From CAZGNZ01 sp964527215 (GTDB lineage Bacteria; Fidelibacterota; Marinisomatia; SCGC-AAA003-L08; JACNLC01), in NCBI GenBank assembly GCA_964527215.1, contig CAZGNZ010000012.1, positions 32,771 to 96,770 on the forward strand: a stretch of 64,000 bases of DNA, in the 5' to 3' direction. The translations under genes were made by a program, and so were the position numbers. Shown one piece after another: positions 9,033-17,071 of this stretch. The notes under the pieces are model-generated. The model worked only from the letters and a program-made list of their open reading frames with translations. It had not been told where the DNA came from and made no database searches. Every line of letters begins with the position of its first letter. Position 1 is the first letter of the stretch.

Positions 9033-9371
9033 TGGAAAACCCGCATCCTCAGGCCGTTGGGATGGTATCAGTTCTGTTCGCTTCCAGCTGTCTTCGGACC
9101 CTGCTGCCCATTACAAAAACTGGTCGAGATAAACCATGCACAAGACTTAGGTTAAGGATGATTGCAGGATGATACCCAATGAATTCTGATGAATGGCTTA
9201 CGGGAAAATGAAACGCAGAACCGCACCAAATGTCAGGGACCGCCTGCCGCCCAACTCCTGCCGACTCAGCTCAATCAGGAGGTTTGTTGTGATGAAAACA
9301 GGACCATTCTTCGCCTTGAACAGACTAATTTAGACGCCGCGGCAATGGGTTTATTTTTCAAAAAGGACAGT

Positions 9372-10820
9372 ATGAATCAGAATATCATCAAACAGTTCTG
9401 CAGCTGCATCGGCAGTTCATTCGTCATTCGGGAACCGGACGCCTGTGAGGCTTATGCCCAGGATGAATACCCCGGACGAAAGTTTTACCAGATTCCCGGA
9501 ATCGTATTAAAACCGGGCTCTGCATCAGAGGTTGCTGCAGTGATGCGGATTTGCAGCGATAACAAAATTCCTGTGACGGTTCGCGGCGGCGGAACGGGAC
9601 TTGCGGGTGCCTGTGTCCCGAATCCAGGCGGTATCGTATTGTCAATGGAACGATTGAATCGACTGGTAGATGCAGATTCTGAGAATCAGACCATAACCGT
9701 GGAAGCCGGAATGACTCTTTCCCGATTCTATCGCGAAGTGGCGAAAACCGGCTTGTATTTTCCACCGCATCCCGGAGACGACGGGGCATTTACCGGCGGG
9801 ATCGCTGCCACCAATGCCGGAGGTGCAAGAGCCGTAAAACATGGTACAGTCCGCAAATTCATCCGGGGGATGGAAGCCGTGACCGCTCAGGGAGATATCC
9901 TGCAGCTTGGCGGGAAATATATCAAATCCAGCAGCGGATATCCCCTGATGCAGCTCATCATCGGTTCGGAAGGAACCCTGGCGGTAATCACCCAAATTAC
10001 ATTCTCTCTGGTTCCTGCACCGAAAGCGCAGTGCACCTTGGTGGTTCCGTTTGCATCCGTTACCGAAGCCATTGATTCAGTATCTGCCATCCTGAATGCC
10101 GGCCAGATACCGCTGGCAGCAGAGTTTGTCGAACACCCGGTACTGAGACTGGCTGAGAATATGACCGGACTCCGCTGGCCCGCTGAGGATGGGTCCGCAT
10201 CACTTATGTTTATTCTGGATGGGAACAGCGAGGATCAAGTGATGGACCAGGCGGTGAAAATGGGTGAAATTCTTCAGCGAAACGGAGCGCTGGATATACT
10301 GGTGGCCCAGGAAAAACGGCAGCAGGCCGATATACTTAAACTGAGGTCAGTTCTCTATGAGGCACTGCGTCCCGGTGTGGCCGATATGTTTGACATTTCC
10401 CTGCCCAGATCTGAAATCACCGGACACATCACGGCGATCCATCAGCTGGAAGAAAGGCTGAACATTCATCTGCCGACCTATGGGCATGCCGGCGACGGCA
10501 ACCTCCATACCCACTATATGCGCAGGGAAATTAAAGACGGTGCACTGAGTACGGAAATTCCGAACTGGGAAATACTCCTTCCTGATGTTCAAAATTCATT
10601 ATTTTCCGACGTGCGGAAGCGGGGCGGTGTGATATCGGGAGAACATGGAATCGGGCTGGCTAAACGGAAGCAGTTAAAATCATTTATGGATCCGGTGCAG
10701 CTGGAGCTGATGAAGGGAATAAAAAAACAGTTTGATCCGCAGTGCGTTCTGAATCCCGGAAAAATATTTGAATCCGCCAGTGGGCGGGTTTTTAATCCGT
10801 CTCCTGACGGAGAAGTGTAA
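9372..10820 (+). CDS. glcD: FAD-linked oxidase, glycolate oxidase GlcD / D-lactate dehydrogenase type
   Basis: The preferred start is ATG 9372 (AAGGACAGT upstream), giving 482 residues; the frame is open further upstream but without family similarity. The N-terminal FAD-binding domain is clear (VTVRGGGTGLAGACVPNPGG, then PPHPGDDGAFTGGIAATNAG). The C-terminal oxidase domain ends with the family motifs YGHAGDGNLHTHY, GGVISGEHGIGLAKR and FDPQCVLNPGKIF. Members oxidise 2-hydroxyacids such as glycolate or D-lactate and pass electrons to the respiratory chain or to partner Fe-S subunits; no glcE or glcF is adjacent. Right after NPGKIF the sequence runs into a copy of the 167-bp palindromic repeat, which supplies the last 16 residues (ESASGRVFNPSPDGEV) and the stop codon. 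Confidence 0.88.
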   Translation: MNQNIIKQFCSCIGSSFVIREPDACEAYAQDEYPGRKFYQIPGIVLKPGSASEVAAVMRICSDNKIPVTVRGGGTGLAGACVPNPGGIVLSMERLNRLVDADSENQTITVEAGMTLSRFYREVAKTGLYFPPHPGDDGAFTGGIAATNAGGARAVKHGTVRKFIRGMEAVTAQGDILQLGGKYIKSSSGYPLMQLIIGSEGTLAVITQITFSLVPAPKAQCTLVVPFASVTEAIDSVSAILNAGQIPLAAEFVEHPVLRLAENMTGLRWPAEDGSASLMFILDGNSEDQVMDQAVKMGEILQRNGALDILVAQEKRQQADILKLRSVLYEALRPGVADMFDISLPRSEITGHITAIHQLEERLNIHLPTYGHAGDGNLHTHYMRREIKDGALSTEIPNWEILLPDVQNSLFSDVRKRGGVISGEHGIGLAKRKQLKSFMDPVQLELMKGIKKQFDPQCVLNPGKIFESASGRVFNPSPDGEV

Positions 10821-10937
10821 TTGGGTGCATTCCCCGCCGCTTGTTGAAAATCCGCCATTTGGCGTGGCGGCAAAATGAAAAATGATTATATCACTAATGA
10901 TACCTCACCCGTCAGCTGACGGGCGGGGAAATTCATT
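10771..10937 (+). repeat. palindromic mobile repeat, copy A (about 167 bp)
   Basis: It starts AATCCGCCAGTGGGCGG and ends GGGCGGGGAAATTCATT. Inside are several hairpins: CCGCC-AGT-GGGCGG at the left, TGCATTCCCCGCC facing GGCGGGGAAATTCATT as an outer stem, an inner CGCC-ATTT-GGCG, and a perfect palindrome CCGTCAGCTGACGG. The core GATTATATCACTAATGATAC is shared with copies C, D and E. This copy overlaps the 3' end of the glcD-like gene and provides its stop. Confidence 0.85.
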
Positions 10938-10981
10938 GATGCCGACCTGCACTGTCACCACAGAAATTTTAAAAGAAAAGC

Positions 10982-11008
10982 AAAAGGCTGCGATATCCAC
11001 AGCCTTTT
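10982..11008 (-). terminator. terminator of the tRNA-Ser(UGA) gene
   Basis: AAAAGGCTG pairs with CAGCCTTTT. Read on the reverse strand it is followed by a T-rich stretch (gcttttctttt), and it lies about 70 bases past the 3' end of the reverse-strand tRNA. Confidence 0.7.
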
Positions 11009-11075
11009 AAAAAGTTGAACTTCATCCAACCGGAAGTTCGTTCCGCAGCCGGCGAATCTTTCGTCAGCCTGCCTG

Positions 11076-11159
11076 CGGAGGATGAGGGACTCGAACCCCC
11101 AAGGGCGCAAACCCGGCGGTTTTCAAGACCGCTGCCTTACCAATTAGGACTAATCCTCC
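11076..11159 (-). tRNA. tRNA-Ser (anticodon UGA)
   Basis: On the reverse strand this is a class II cloverleaf. The acceptor stem is GGAGGAT/ATCCTCC, the D stem GTC/GGC, and the anticodon stem GCGGT/ACCGC with loop CTTGAAA. The variable arm is GGG-TTTGCG-CCC, and the T arm pairs GGGGG with CCCTC around TTCGAGT. The discriminator is G and CCA is not encoded. It reads UCA/UCG serine codons. It lies between two direct copies (A and B) of the 167-bp repeat. Confidence 0.93.
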
Positions 11160-11254
11160 CGTTATTATCTGGCACCGTATTTACAGGGTGTCAAATAAAG
11201 TCGGCAAATTTATTGCCTTATGCAATCACGGAAAAAGGTTAATTTTTCGAAGAA

Positions 11255-11524
11255 TTAAATTTCTTCCCTGTAATTGATTTTACAGCCGCATCCGTCCCAC
11301 ATCCGTTCATATGTCTCTAAACGGTCGCTGACAAATTTCCGGGCGCTATCCAGGGAATCAGACTTCCGCAGCAGAATCTCCTTTTTATCGGATTCTTCAA
11401 TAATTAAATATTCATGATCCTTTCGCATAATAGCAATCAACCCGCAGATGCAGGTGTCATGTTCCTGAACCAGTTCAGAAGAATCCCTGAGTTCACGGAG
11501 TTGATCAGCGCTGATAATTTCCAT
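11255..11524 (-). CDS. small protein of unknown function
   Basis: The 89-residue product has a paired-cysteine turn (EHDTCICGLIAIMRK) and a second one near the end (WDGCGCKINY). It could bind metal or form disulfides, but it has no signal peptide. It resembles no family I can name. The beta-alpha pattern and codon usage look protein-like, and it stands alone between the tRNA-Ser and repeat copy B. Confidence 0.45.
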   Translation of the reverse strand: MEIISADQLRELRDSSELVQEHDTCICGLIAIMRKDHEYLIIEESDKKEILLRKSDSLDSARKFVSDRLETYERMWDGCGCKINYREEI

Positions 11525-11573
11525 TGCGTATTCCTCAGATTAAATTACTTTCAGGTCAGTTCCGGTAGGTTTG

Positions 11574-11741
11574 AAACCGCCAGTTGGCGGGTTTTAATTC
11601 CTCTCCTGACAGACATGTGTAACAGGGTGCATTCCCCGCCGCTTGTTGAAAATCCGCCATTTGGCATGCCGGCGAAATAGTTAATGCCCCGATCGATTAC
11701 TGAACCCCCGTCACGTCAGCTGACGGGCGGGGAAATTCATT
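11574..11741 (+). repeat. palindromic mobile repeat, copy B (diverged, about 168 bp)
   Basis: It has the same ends and layout as copy A (ACCGCC at the left, GTGCATTCCCCGCCGCTTG in the middle, GTCAGCTGACGGGCGGGGAA and ATTCATT at the right). The central region has changed and the GATTATATCAC core is lost. It is in the same orientation as copy A, about 800 bases downstream. Confidence 0.75.
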
Positions 11742-11967
11742 TGCAGCACCATTACAAACCATATGGGTTGAACACCGGGGCTGAATCCTGACCGGAATTC
11801 CGTTTCGTGCCGCACATGTCCGCCCTGTCTGTCATACAGGCATTGGACGGATAAACCTCAGTATCCCCGGTCATAATGCTGAAAAAACGGATTGGATTTC
11901 CACTTGCTCCGGATTCCTGCTGATTCTTATTGCACCTGAAAAATCCAATTATCCGTGTTGTAATAAT

Positions 11968-11984
11968 ACGAACGATCGTACTAA
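11968..11984 (+). promoter_or_regulatory. candidate TetR operator
   Basis: A perfect 8-base palindrome ACGATCGT (11972-11979) sits in TACGAACGATCGTACT, 14 bases before the ATG of the TetR-family gene. It is the kind and position of site expected for autoregulation. No footprint evidence exists in the sequence itself. Confidence 0.4.
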
Positions 11985-11992
11985 TATTCCAT

Positions 11993-12601
11993 ATGTCAAA
12001 AGGAGAAGAAACCAGAAGATTTATCCTTGAGATGGGGCTTGAACTGGCCACACAGCTTGGTTTGGAGTCCATATCCATCGGGCTGCTGGCGAAAGCGGCC
12101 GGAATGTCAAAAAGCGGATTGTTTGCCCATTTCAACTCCAAGGAAAATCTTCAGATTGCCATTCTGGAATTTGCTGCTGAAAATTTTTCACAGTCCGTGG
12201 TTGTACCGGCACTGAAAGAACCGGCAGGAATCCAGCGCATCACCGCGATGATCCGCAACTGGATCAGTTTCAGTTCCAAACTTTCCGGCGGCTGTATATT
12301 TACATCCACTGCAGTAGAGTTCAGTGACCGGCCGGGAAAAGTTCGCGATCTTCTCCTTTCCCAGCAGAACAGCTGGGTGAGTACACTTCGAAGGATTGGA
12401 AAGACGGCCGTTAAAACCGGTGATTTCCGGAAGAATGCGGATTTGGATCAGTTCGCATTTGACGTCTATTCAATGCTTATGGGTGTGCATTATTATGGAA
12501 CGCTTTTAAATGATTCCATGACAAACCAGTATATGCAGAATTCATTTCGGCAGCTCCTGGAGTTCTATGGTTCTGCGGACCTTGTTCTTACTGAAATATA
12601 A
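11993..12601 (+). CDS. TetR/AcrR-family transcriptional regulator
   Basis: The start at ATG 11993 gives 202 residues. The N-terminal HTH is typical (RRFILEMGLELATQLGLESI, then LLAKAAGMSKSGLFAHFNSK). The C-terminal ligand-binding part has GGCIFTSTAVEF, as in TetR_C regulators of the YcdC/AcrR group. It probably represses itself and the alpha/beta hydrolase gene 18 bases downstream, through the palindrome just before its start. No clear Shine-Dalgarno sequence precedes the ATG, so it may be leaderless or weakly translated. The ligand is unknown. Confidence 0.9.
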   Translation: MSKGEETRRFILEMGLELATQLGLESISIGLLAKAAGMSKSGLFAHFNSKENLQIAILEFAAENFSQSVVVPALKEPAGIQRITAMIRNWISFSSKLSGGCIFTSTAVEFSDRPGKVRDLLLSQQNSWVSTLRRIGKTAVKTGDFRKNADLDQFAFDVYSMLMGVHYYGTLLNDSMTNQYMQNSFRQLLEFYGSADLVLTEI

Positions 12602-12619
12602 TAAACACGGGAAATCAAA

Positions 12620-13540
12620 ATGAATCGACGAAGTCCGCTGACTGAATCCGGCAGGCAAAACAACAGCTTTCGGCAGGCGTTTATGCGCGTGCTTGTTCGA
12701 GCCAGCTGGAAACTGAATGAATCATGGACAGACCGATTAATCCGCAAACTGTTTTTTACCCCTCGGAACAGAGAAATATCATCCCTTCAGAATGACCTCC
12801 TTGAATTGTCTGAACCGTTTGAAATTATTGTCAATAATGCCAGAGTAAACTGTTGGAAGTGGGGTCATGGCCCGGTCCTTCTGTTTGTGCACGGCTGGAA
12901 CGGCCGGGGTATCCAGTTTCGCCAGATGCTGGAAAATCTGATTGCTCAGGGGTACACCTGTATTACGTTCGACGGTCCGGGTCACGGTGAATCAGAGGGG
13001 GCCACATCCAGTTACTTTCAGATGAGCGATGCCGTTCGATCACTGATCCGGTATCTCGGTCCAGACAATATTACCGGGCTGATCGGGCATTCCTTCGGAG
13101 CCGGAGCTGTTATCAATGCGATGGCGAATGATTCAATCAGACTGCCTGCCATTCTCATCGCGCCGGCATTGCGGATGAAGGAAACTCTGGACAGGGCATT
13201 TGAACATCATGGTGTACCGTTGGAGATTTTCAATGCCATCATAGGAAAATATGAACTCCGGTACGGATACAGCATGATCAAGGACAATCCCTTTAAACTG
13301 CTGGAAAAACTCAAATCGTCTGTTCTGGTGATACATGACCGCGAAGATACAGTCATTCCCTATTCAGATTCTGTGTCGGCTGCGGGCAGGTTTCCGATAA
13401 TCAGACTGCATACAACTTCCGGATTGGGACACAATCGAATTCTGAAGGACGAAAAAGTGATCCAGGCTGTAAAAAGTACACTTAAACCACATGAAGCGGA
13501 AAGCAGACGTAAAGCGCCGGGAAGACCGGCTGCGGTTTAG
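12620..13540 (+). CDS. alpha/beta hydrolase
   Basis: The 306-residue product has the alpha/beta hydrolase core: an oxyanion-hole strand LLFVHGWNGRG (near residue 90), the nucleophile elbow GHSFGAG (near residue 155), a late acid in VIHDREDTVIP and the catalytic His in GLGHNRIL. It is probably a cytoplasmic esterase, lipase or thioesterase-like enzyme with an unknown substrate. It follows the TetR gene by 18 bases and is very likely in its operon, so expression should respond to the TetR ligand. Confidence 0.85.
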   Translation: MNRRSPLTESGRQNNSFRQAFMRVLVRASWKLNESWTDRLIRKLFFTPRNREISSLQNDLLELSEPFEIIVNNARVNCWKWGHGPVLLFVHGWNGRGIQFRQMLENLIAQGYTCITFDGPGHGESEGATSSYFQMSDAVRSLIRYLGPDNITGLIGHSFGAGAVINAMANDSIRLPAILIAPALRMKETLDRAFEHHGVPLEIFNAIIGKYELRYGYSMIKDNPFKLLEKLKSSVLVIHDREDTVIPYSDSVSAAGRFPIIRLHTTSGLGHNRILKDEKVIQAVKSTLKPHEAESRRKAPGRPAAV

Positions 13541-13603
13541 GGGAGCCCGGCAGACTGCGGCAATGGAGACGCAGGCACTGCCTGGGATTTCACTAAGTCA
13601 CGG

Positions 13604-14185
13604 TCAGTCAGACATCTCCTGATATTCTATTTCGCGGTGACCCTCGATCTGACTGTCATTCCGAAAGCGGGACATTTTGACGATGTATCCGTTTCCATCC
13701 CGTTCAAAAAAACCATAGTAATAGGACAACGTATCCGACTCAGACACAAAATCGGTTCGGGTCCAAACCCCGTCCCCGGAGTAGGTCCACGTCATTTCCC
13801 CCAGGATCTGTTCCATACTGTCTTCCACTGTGCAGGACAGAACATTGTCGTCATCATCGTAACTGAAATTCGCCCATGCCTCGGTCAGCAGTCCGTCAGA
13901 ACCATACACCCGCCTGCTGATCAGCAGTCCTGACTCATCATAATCGTAGTATTCATACCCAGTGACGGCACCTGAAGCATCGGTGATTTCATTGTGCAGC
14001 AGCAGATACTGATCATCATAAACGTAACTGGTTCGAACCTCAAGCACCTGTCCGATCAGATCAAAATCACTGATACCGGAAATCAGATAGAGTGCTGCAG
14101 GATCTTCTTCCGAACTGCAGCCGAACAGGATCAGCAGCGGCAGAATTTGAAGGGGGTTTAATAATTTGCGGGTGTTGTTTATCAT
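13604..14185 (-). CDS. lipoprotein of unknown function
   Basis: The 193-residue product begins with a lipoprotein signal peptide ending in the lipobox LLILFGC followed by SSEED. The body has tyrosine- and aspartate-rich beta segments (YEYYDYDESGLLISRRVYGS, NFSYDDDDNVLSC) resembling YD/RHS-like strand repeats. It is probably anchored in the outer membrane or periplasmic. It is transcribed divergently from the gene at 14327. No specific function can be assigned. Confidence 0.65.
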   Translation of the reverse strand: MINNTRKLLNPLQILPLLILFGCSSEEDPAALYLISGISDFDLIGQVLEVRTSYVYDDQYLLLHNEITDASGAVTGYEYYDYDESGLLISRRVYGSDGLLTEAWANFSYDDDDNVLSCTVEDSMEQILGEMTWTYSGDGVWTRTDFVSESDTLSYYYGFFERDGNGYIVKMSRFRNDSQIEGHREIEYQEMSD

Positions 14186-14326
14186 AATTGAATCCAGTTT
14201 AAGCTTGTTACTGATATTATCGGGCAGATACCGTTTATCTGAAATGCATGTTTCATGAAATAGTTGACGGTCTCAGACGGCTGCCGTATTAAATTTGCCG
14301 TTAAATTACCACTGATATTACAGCCG

Positions 14327-15748
14327 ATGCCAGCTGACAGTTATCTTCGATTTTATACTGCTGCCCAAAATCTATACCGGTCAGACCTGCGCCTGGCGGA
14401 AAGGTATTTTTCGGAAATCACAAACGGTTCAATGGACCTCGTTCAGCGGTCCAACCGCATTGTTCCAATGTTGGATGCCGAAATTCGACAGGTTCAGCTT
14501 TCCATTCTCCCGGTGTCACCAAAATGGCGGTACTGGCGGAATCTGCAGGATTTGGTTCAGTACTTTTATATTGGTGATGTCGGCTGTTTTGTACCGGAGA
14601 AAAAATACAATATTCATTTGAAACGCGCCCTTGGCAGCGCCCAAAAACGATGGGTCCGATATGACTGGGAGGTCCTTCCCGATCCGCCTATCGAGTTTAT
14701 AATTGACCGTCTGATTGAAATATCGGAAGTTCTGGACGAGGAGGTGGGCGAATGGTTGAAAGAGCAGCTGTACCGCGCGCTTCAGATCATACCGGTTCCG
14801 GTCCTTCGCCAGGGAGGATATGGAAAACTGACCCGGACCGTCAGCGGTGTACTCATGTATTCCATTCTTGCCCTTGACAGCGACGCCAATGCAGCGCAGG
14901 TCCGGCAGCGGATTTTTTCTGCATTGAAAGGGGGGATGTTTTTTGGGTTGATGTACCCTTTGGTGGATGATGTAATGGATCTGCCGGATTTGCTGTCTCC
15001 GATACAGAAGGAGGAGTATGCCAGGTACATCACGAATCTGGCGCTGGGAATGACGAATGAACCGGATCATGATTTTCCGTACGATCTTCAAACCCATTTC
15101 TGCGGCTGCTTTCGAAATCTGGAAAATCTGCTGGAAGCGCCCCGATTTCAGGAGCTGGTCAAAAACATGCTGGTACTTCATATTTCTCAGCTTGAGGACG
15201 GCATGAAAAGCAGTCGATACCGCTATTCCGATGAGGATATCTATCCGCCGCTGATTCTGAAAGCCGCCTACACTCGAATTATTGCAGCCATTCTGGGAGG
15301 ATTCCCCATTCAGGATGAATTTCGAAACAACATGATAAAAAATGGACTTGGCCTGCAGATGGTGGATGATTTCCGGGACTTTCAGAAAGACCTGAAACGC
15401 AGTCAGTTTACTCCGTTTACCCATTTTCACAAATTCGGTAATGACGATAATGTCAATCCGATGCTGCTGTATCTTGCATCATTGCAGGAGTTAATGGATC
15501 GTCACGGAAACAGAAAATCCTGCAGCCGACAGATCGTCCGGCGATTCAGCCATGCGGTGCGGCGGTTTGCGCAAACCCATGCTGATGATCAGATGCATGG
15601 ATTTCTCACCCTGTTTTTATCTGATACACCTTCATTAAGGCGTTCCGTGGCCCGGCTGATTCGCCTGAGCAGCCGGATTACAGATATTGATTTTCAGATA
15701 TCGGACACGATGACAAAAATCGCTGTCACCCAGGCTGGAAGAAGCTGA
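14327..15748 (+). CDS. divergent polyprenyl-synthase-like (class I isoprenoid synthase fold) protein
   Basis: The start at ATG 14327 (473 residues) is preferred; a TTG at 14264 would add 21 residues. Two DDxxD motifs stand out: DDVMD at residues 214-218, in GLMYPLVDDVMDLPD, and DDFRD at 347-351, in GLQMVDDFRDFQKD. Their ~133-residue spacing and settings match the first and second Asp-rich motifs of trans-prenyl diphosphate synthases, which bind Mg2+ and the diphosphate. The remainder is mostly helical, as in that fold, but the protein is longer than usual (~300-350) and I do not recognise the N-terminal 150 residues. Chain-elongating or cyclising activity is inference. Confidence 0.5.
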   Translation: MPADSYLRFYTAAQNLYRSDLRLAERYFSEITNGSMDLVQRSNRIVPMLDAEIRQVQLSILPVSPKWRYWRNLQDLVQYFYIGDVGCFVPEKKYNIHLKRALGSAQKRWVRYDWEVLPDPPIEFIIDRLIEISEVLDEEVGEWLKEQLYRALQIIPVPVLRQGGYGKLTRTVSGVLMYSILALDSDANAAQVRQRIFSALKGGMFFGLMYPLVDDVMDLPDLLSPIQKEEYARYITNLALGMTNEPDHDFPYDLQTHFCGCFRNLENLLEAPRFQELVKNMLVLHISQLEDGMKSSRYRYSDEDIYPPLILKAAYTRIIAAILGGFPIQDEFRNNMIKNGLGLQMVDDFRDFQKDLKRSQFTPFTHFHKFGNDDNVNPMLLYLASLQELMDRHGNRKSCSRQIVRRFSHAVRRFAQTHADDQMHGFLTLFLSDTPSLRRSVARLIRLSSRITDIDFQISDTMTKIAVTQAGRS

Positions 15749-15750
15749 GC

Positions 15751-16920
15751 TTATTTCTGTCCTGCTGGTTCAATTGAGGGAGGATCGGGAGGGATTTCTG
15801 TTTCCTGGTCTGGAACACCCTGATCGGGCGGCTGAAATCCAACCTCATCGGCCTTTCTGACTTCCGGCAGATAAGCCCTGAAAGTTTCGCCATAGATATC
15901 CCAGACGGTGACAAACAGTGCGGCAATAATGGGTCCCACAATAAATCCCACAATTCCGAACAGACTGATTCCTCCCAGCGTTGAGAAGAAGATCATCAGG
16001 TCATGCATTCGGGTATCCTTTCCGACCAGTCTGGGACGCAGCACATTGTCGACACTTCCCACAAGCAGCCCGCAGAACAGGGCCAGACCCACCGCTTTCA
16101 GAATCGCCCCGGATGCGGCCAGAAGGATCACCGCCGGTATCCAGATCAGGCTGGAACCCACGATGGGAATTATGGACAGGACCGTCATTACGGTGGCCCA
16201 GAACAGCACGCTGTCGATGCCGACAACCCAGAATGCCAATCCCGCCAGTCCGCCCTGAATGGCGCCGATGACCAGGGTTCCTTTTATGGTGGCCCGTGTC
16301 ACGGATGTGAATTTTGCCAGCATTCGGCGTTCATCCTGATCGGTGAGGGGGAAATATAACAGCAGTTTGTCCAGAATCATCTTTCCGTCTTTCAGGAAGA
16401 AATACATGGTATAAAGAAACACGAAAGACATAAACAGAAAGTTGACGGTGGAAAAAGTAAATGAAGAGATACTGTCAAACAGCAGACTGCTCAAGTTGCT
16501 CACCATCTCACCGGCCTTCTGCAGGATGATATCCTGGTACCTGCTGAACTCTTCATAATAGGGCAGTTTCTGAAAAAAATCATCAAAAGTGGATGTTTCC
16601 TGAAGGGTTTTTGCAACCCATGGCGTAACCGACTGACTGATTTTTACGGCTTGTCCGGCAATGATTCCGAGAAGAACCAGAAGGGGCAGGAAAATTATCA
16701 GCGACAGGCAGACAAGTGTCAGAGCAGAACTGAGTCCGGCGCGATTGCGGGTCCATTGTAGAAATTTCTGGTAAACCGGCTGGGTCATGGCAGCGAAAAT
16801 GCTGGTCAGCAGCAAGGTCATTAAAAAACTGCGAACCATTATCAGGAAAACGGCCGAAATAAATATCAGGACCAGTATCAGAACAATCTGACTTAGCGAG
16901 AGCTGTTTCGTTGCGGACAT
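15751..16920 (-). CDS. AI-2E family transporter (PerM/YdiK-like membrane protein)
   Basis: The 389-residue product has the layout of the AI-2E/PerM family: two helices at the N-terminus, a soluble stretch (about 95-150), then a cluster of helices with the family motifs GTLVIGAIQGGLAGLAFWVVG, PIVGSSLIWIPA and SVDNVLRPRLVG...LGGISLFGIVGFIVGPIIAAL. Members export small molecules or ions; the name comes from E. coli TqsA. A Pro/Glu-rich tail ends the protein. The start has a GAGGAA ribosome-binding site. It converges with the isoprenoid-synthase-like gene, leaving 2 bases between stops. Confidence 0.9.
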   Translation of the reverse strand: MSATKQLSLSQIVLILVLIFISAVFLIMVRSFLMTLLLTSIFAAMTQPVYQKFLQWTRNRAGLSSALTLVCLSLIIFLPLLVLLGIIAGQAVKISQSVTPWVAKTLQETSTFDDFFQKLPYYEEFSRYQDIILQKAGEMVSNLSSLLFDSISSFTFSTVNFLFMSFVFLYTMYFFLKDGKMILDKLLLYFPLTDQDERRMLAKFTSVTRATIKGTLVIGAIQGGLAGLAFWVVGIDSVLFWATVMTVLSIIPIVGSSLIWIPAVILLAASGAILKAVGLALFCGLLVGSVDNVLRPRLVGKDTRMHDLMIFFSTLGGISLFGIVGFIVGPIIAALFVTVWDIYGETFRAYLPEVRKADEVGFQPPDQGVPDQETEIPPDPPSIEPAGQK

Positions 16921-17071
16921 AAGTTCCTCAAAGTGAATGACCCGGTTACAGGCAGAGCACTGGTAATAAAAACGTTAAAAAACCACAGGCAGCTGATGAA
17001 TCGAACATTCCAGCAGCACACGGCAAAATACCCTTGCGAATGGTTTGGTGCAGGTTGAACGGCTGTCCGGA

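Noticed and set aside
10900..10925. Palindrome CCGTCAGCTGACGG as a regulator operator
   Set aside because: It recurs only inside the mobile repeat copies, so it belongs to the element.
11015..11242. 75-residue + strand ORF
   Set aside because: It runs through the tRNA-Ser(UGA) gene on the opposite strand.
14516..15430. 304-residue ORF on the reverse strand
   Set aside because: It lies wholly antisense to the DDxxD protein, has no ribosome-binding site or recognisable motif, and contains no plausible domain.
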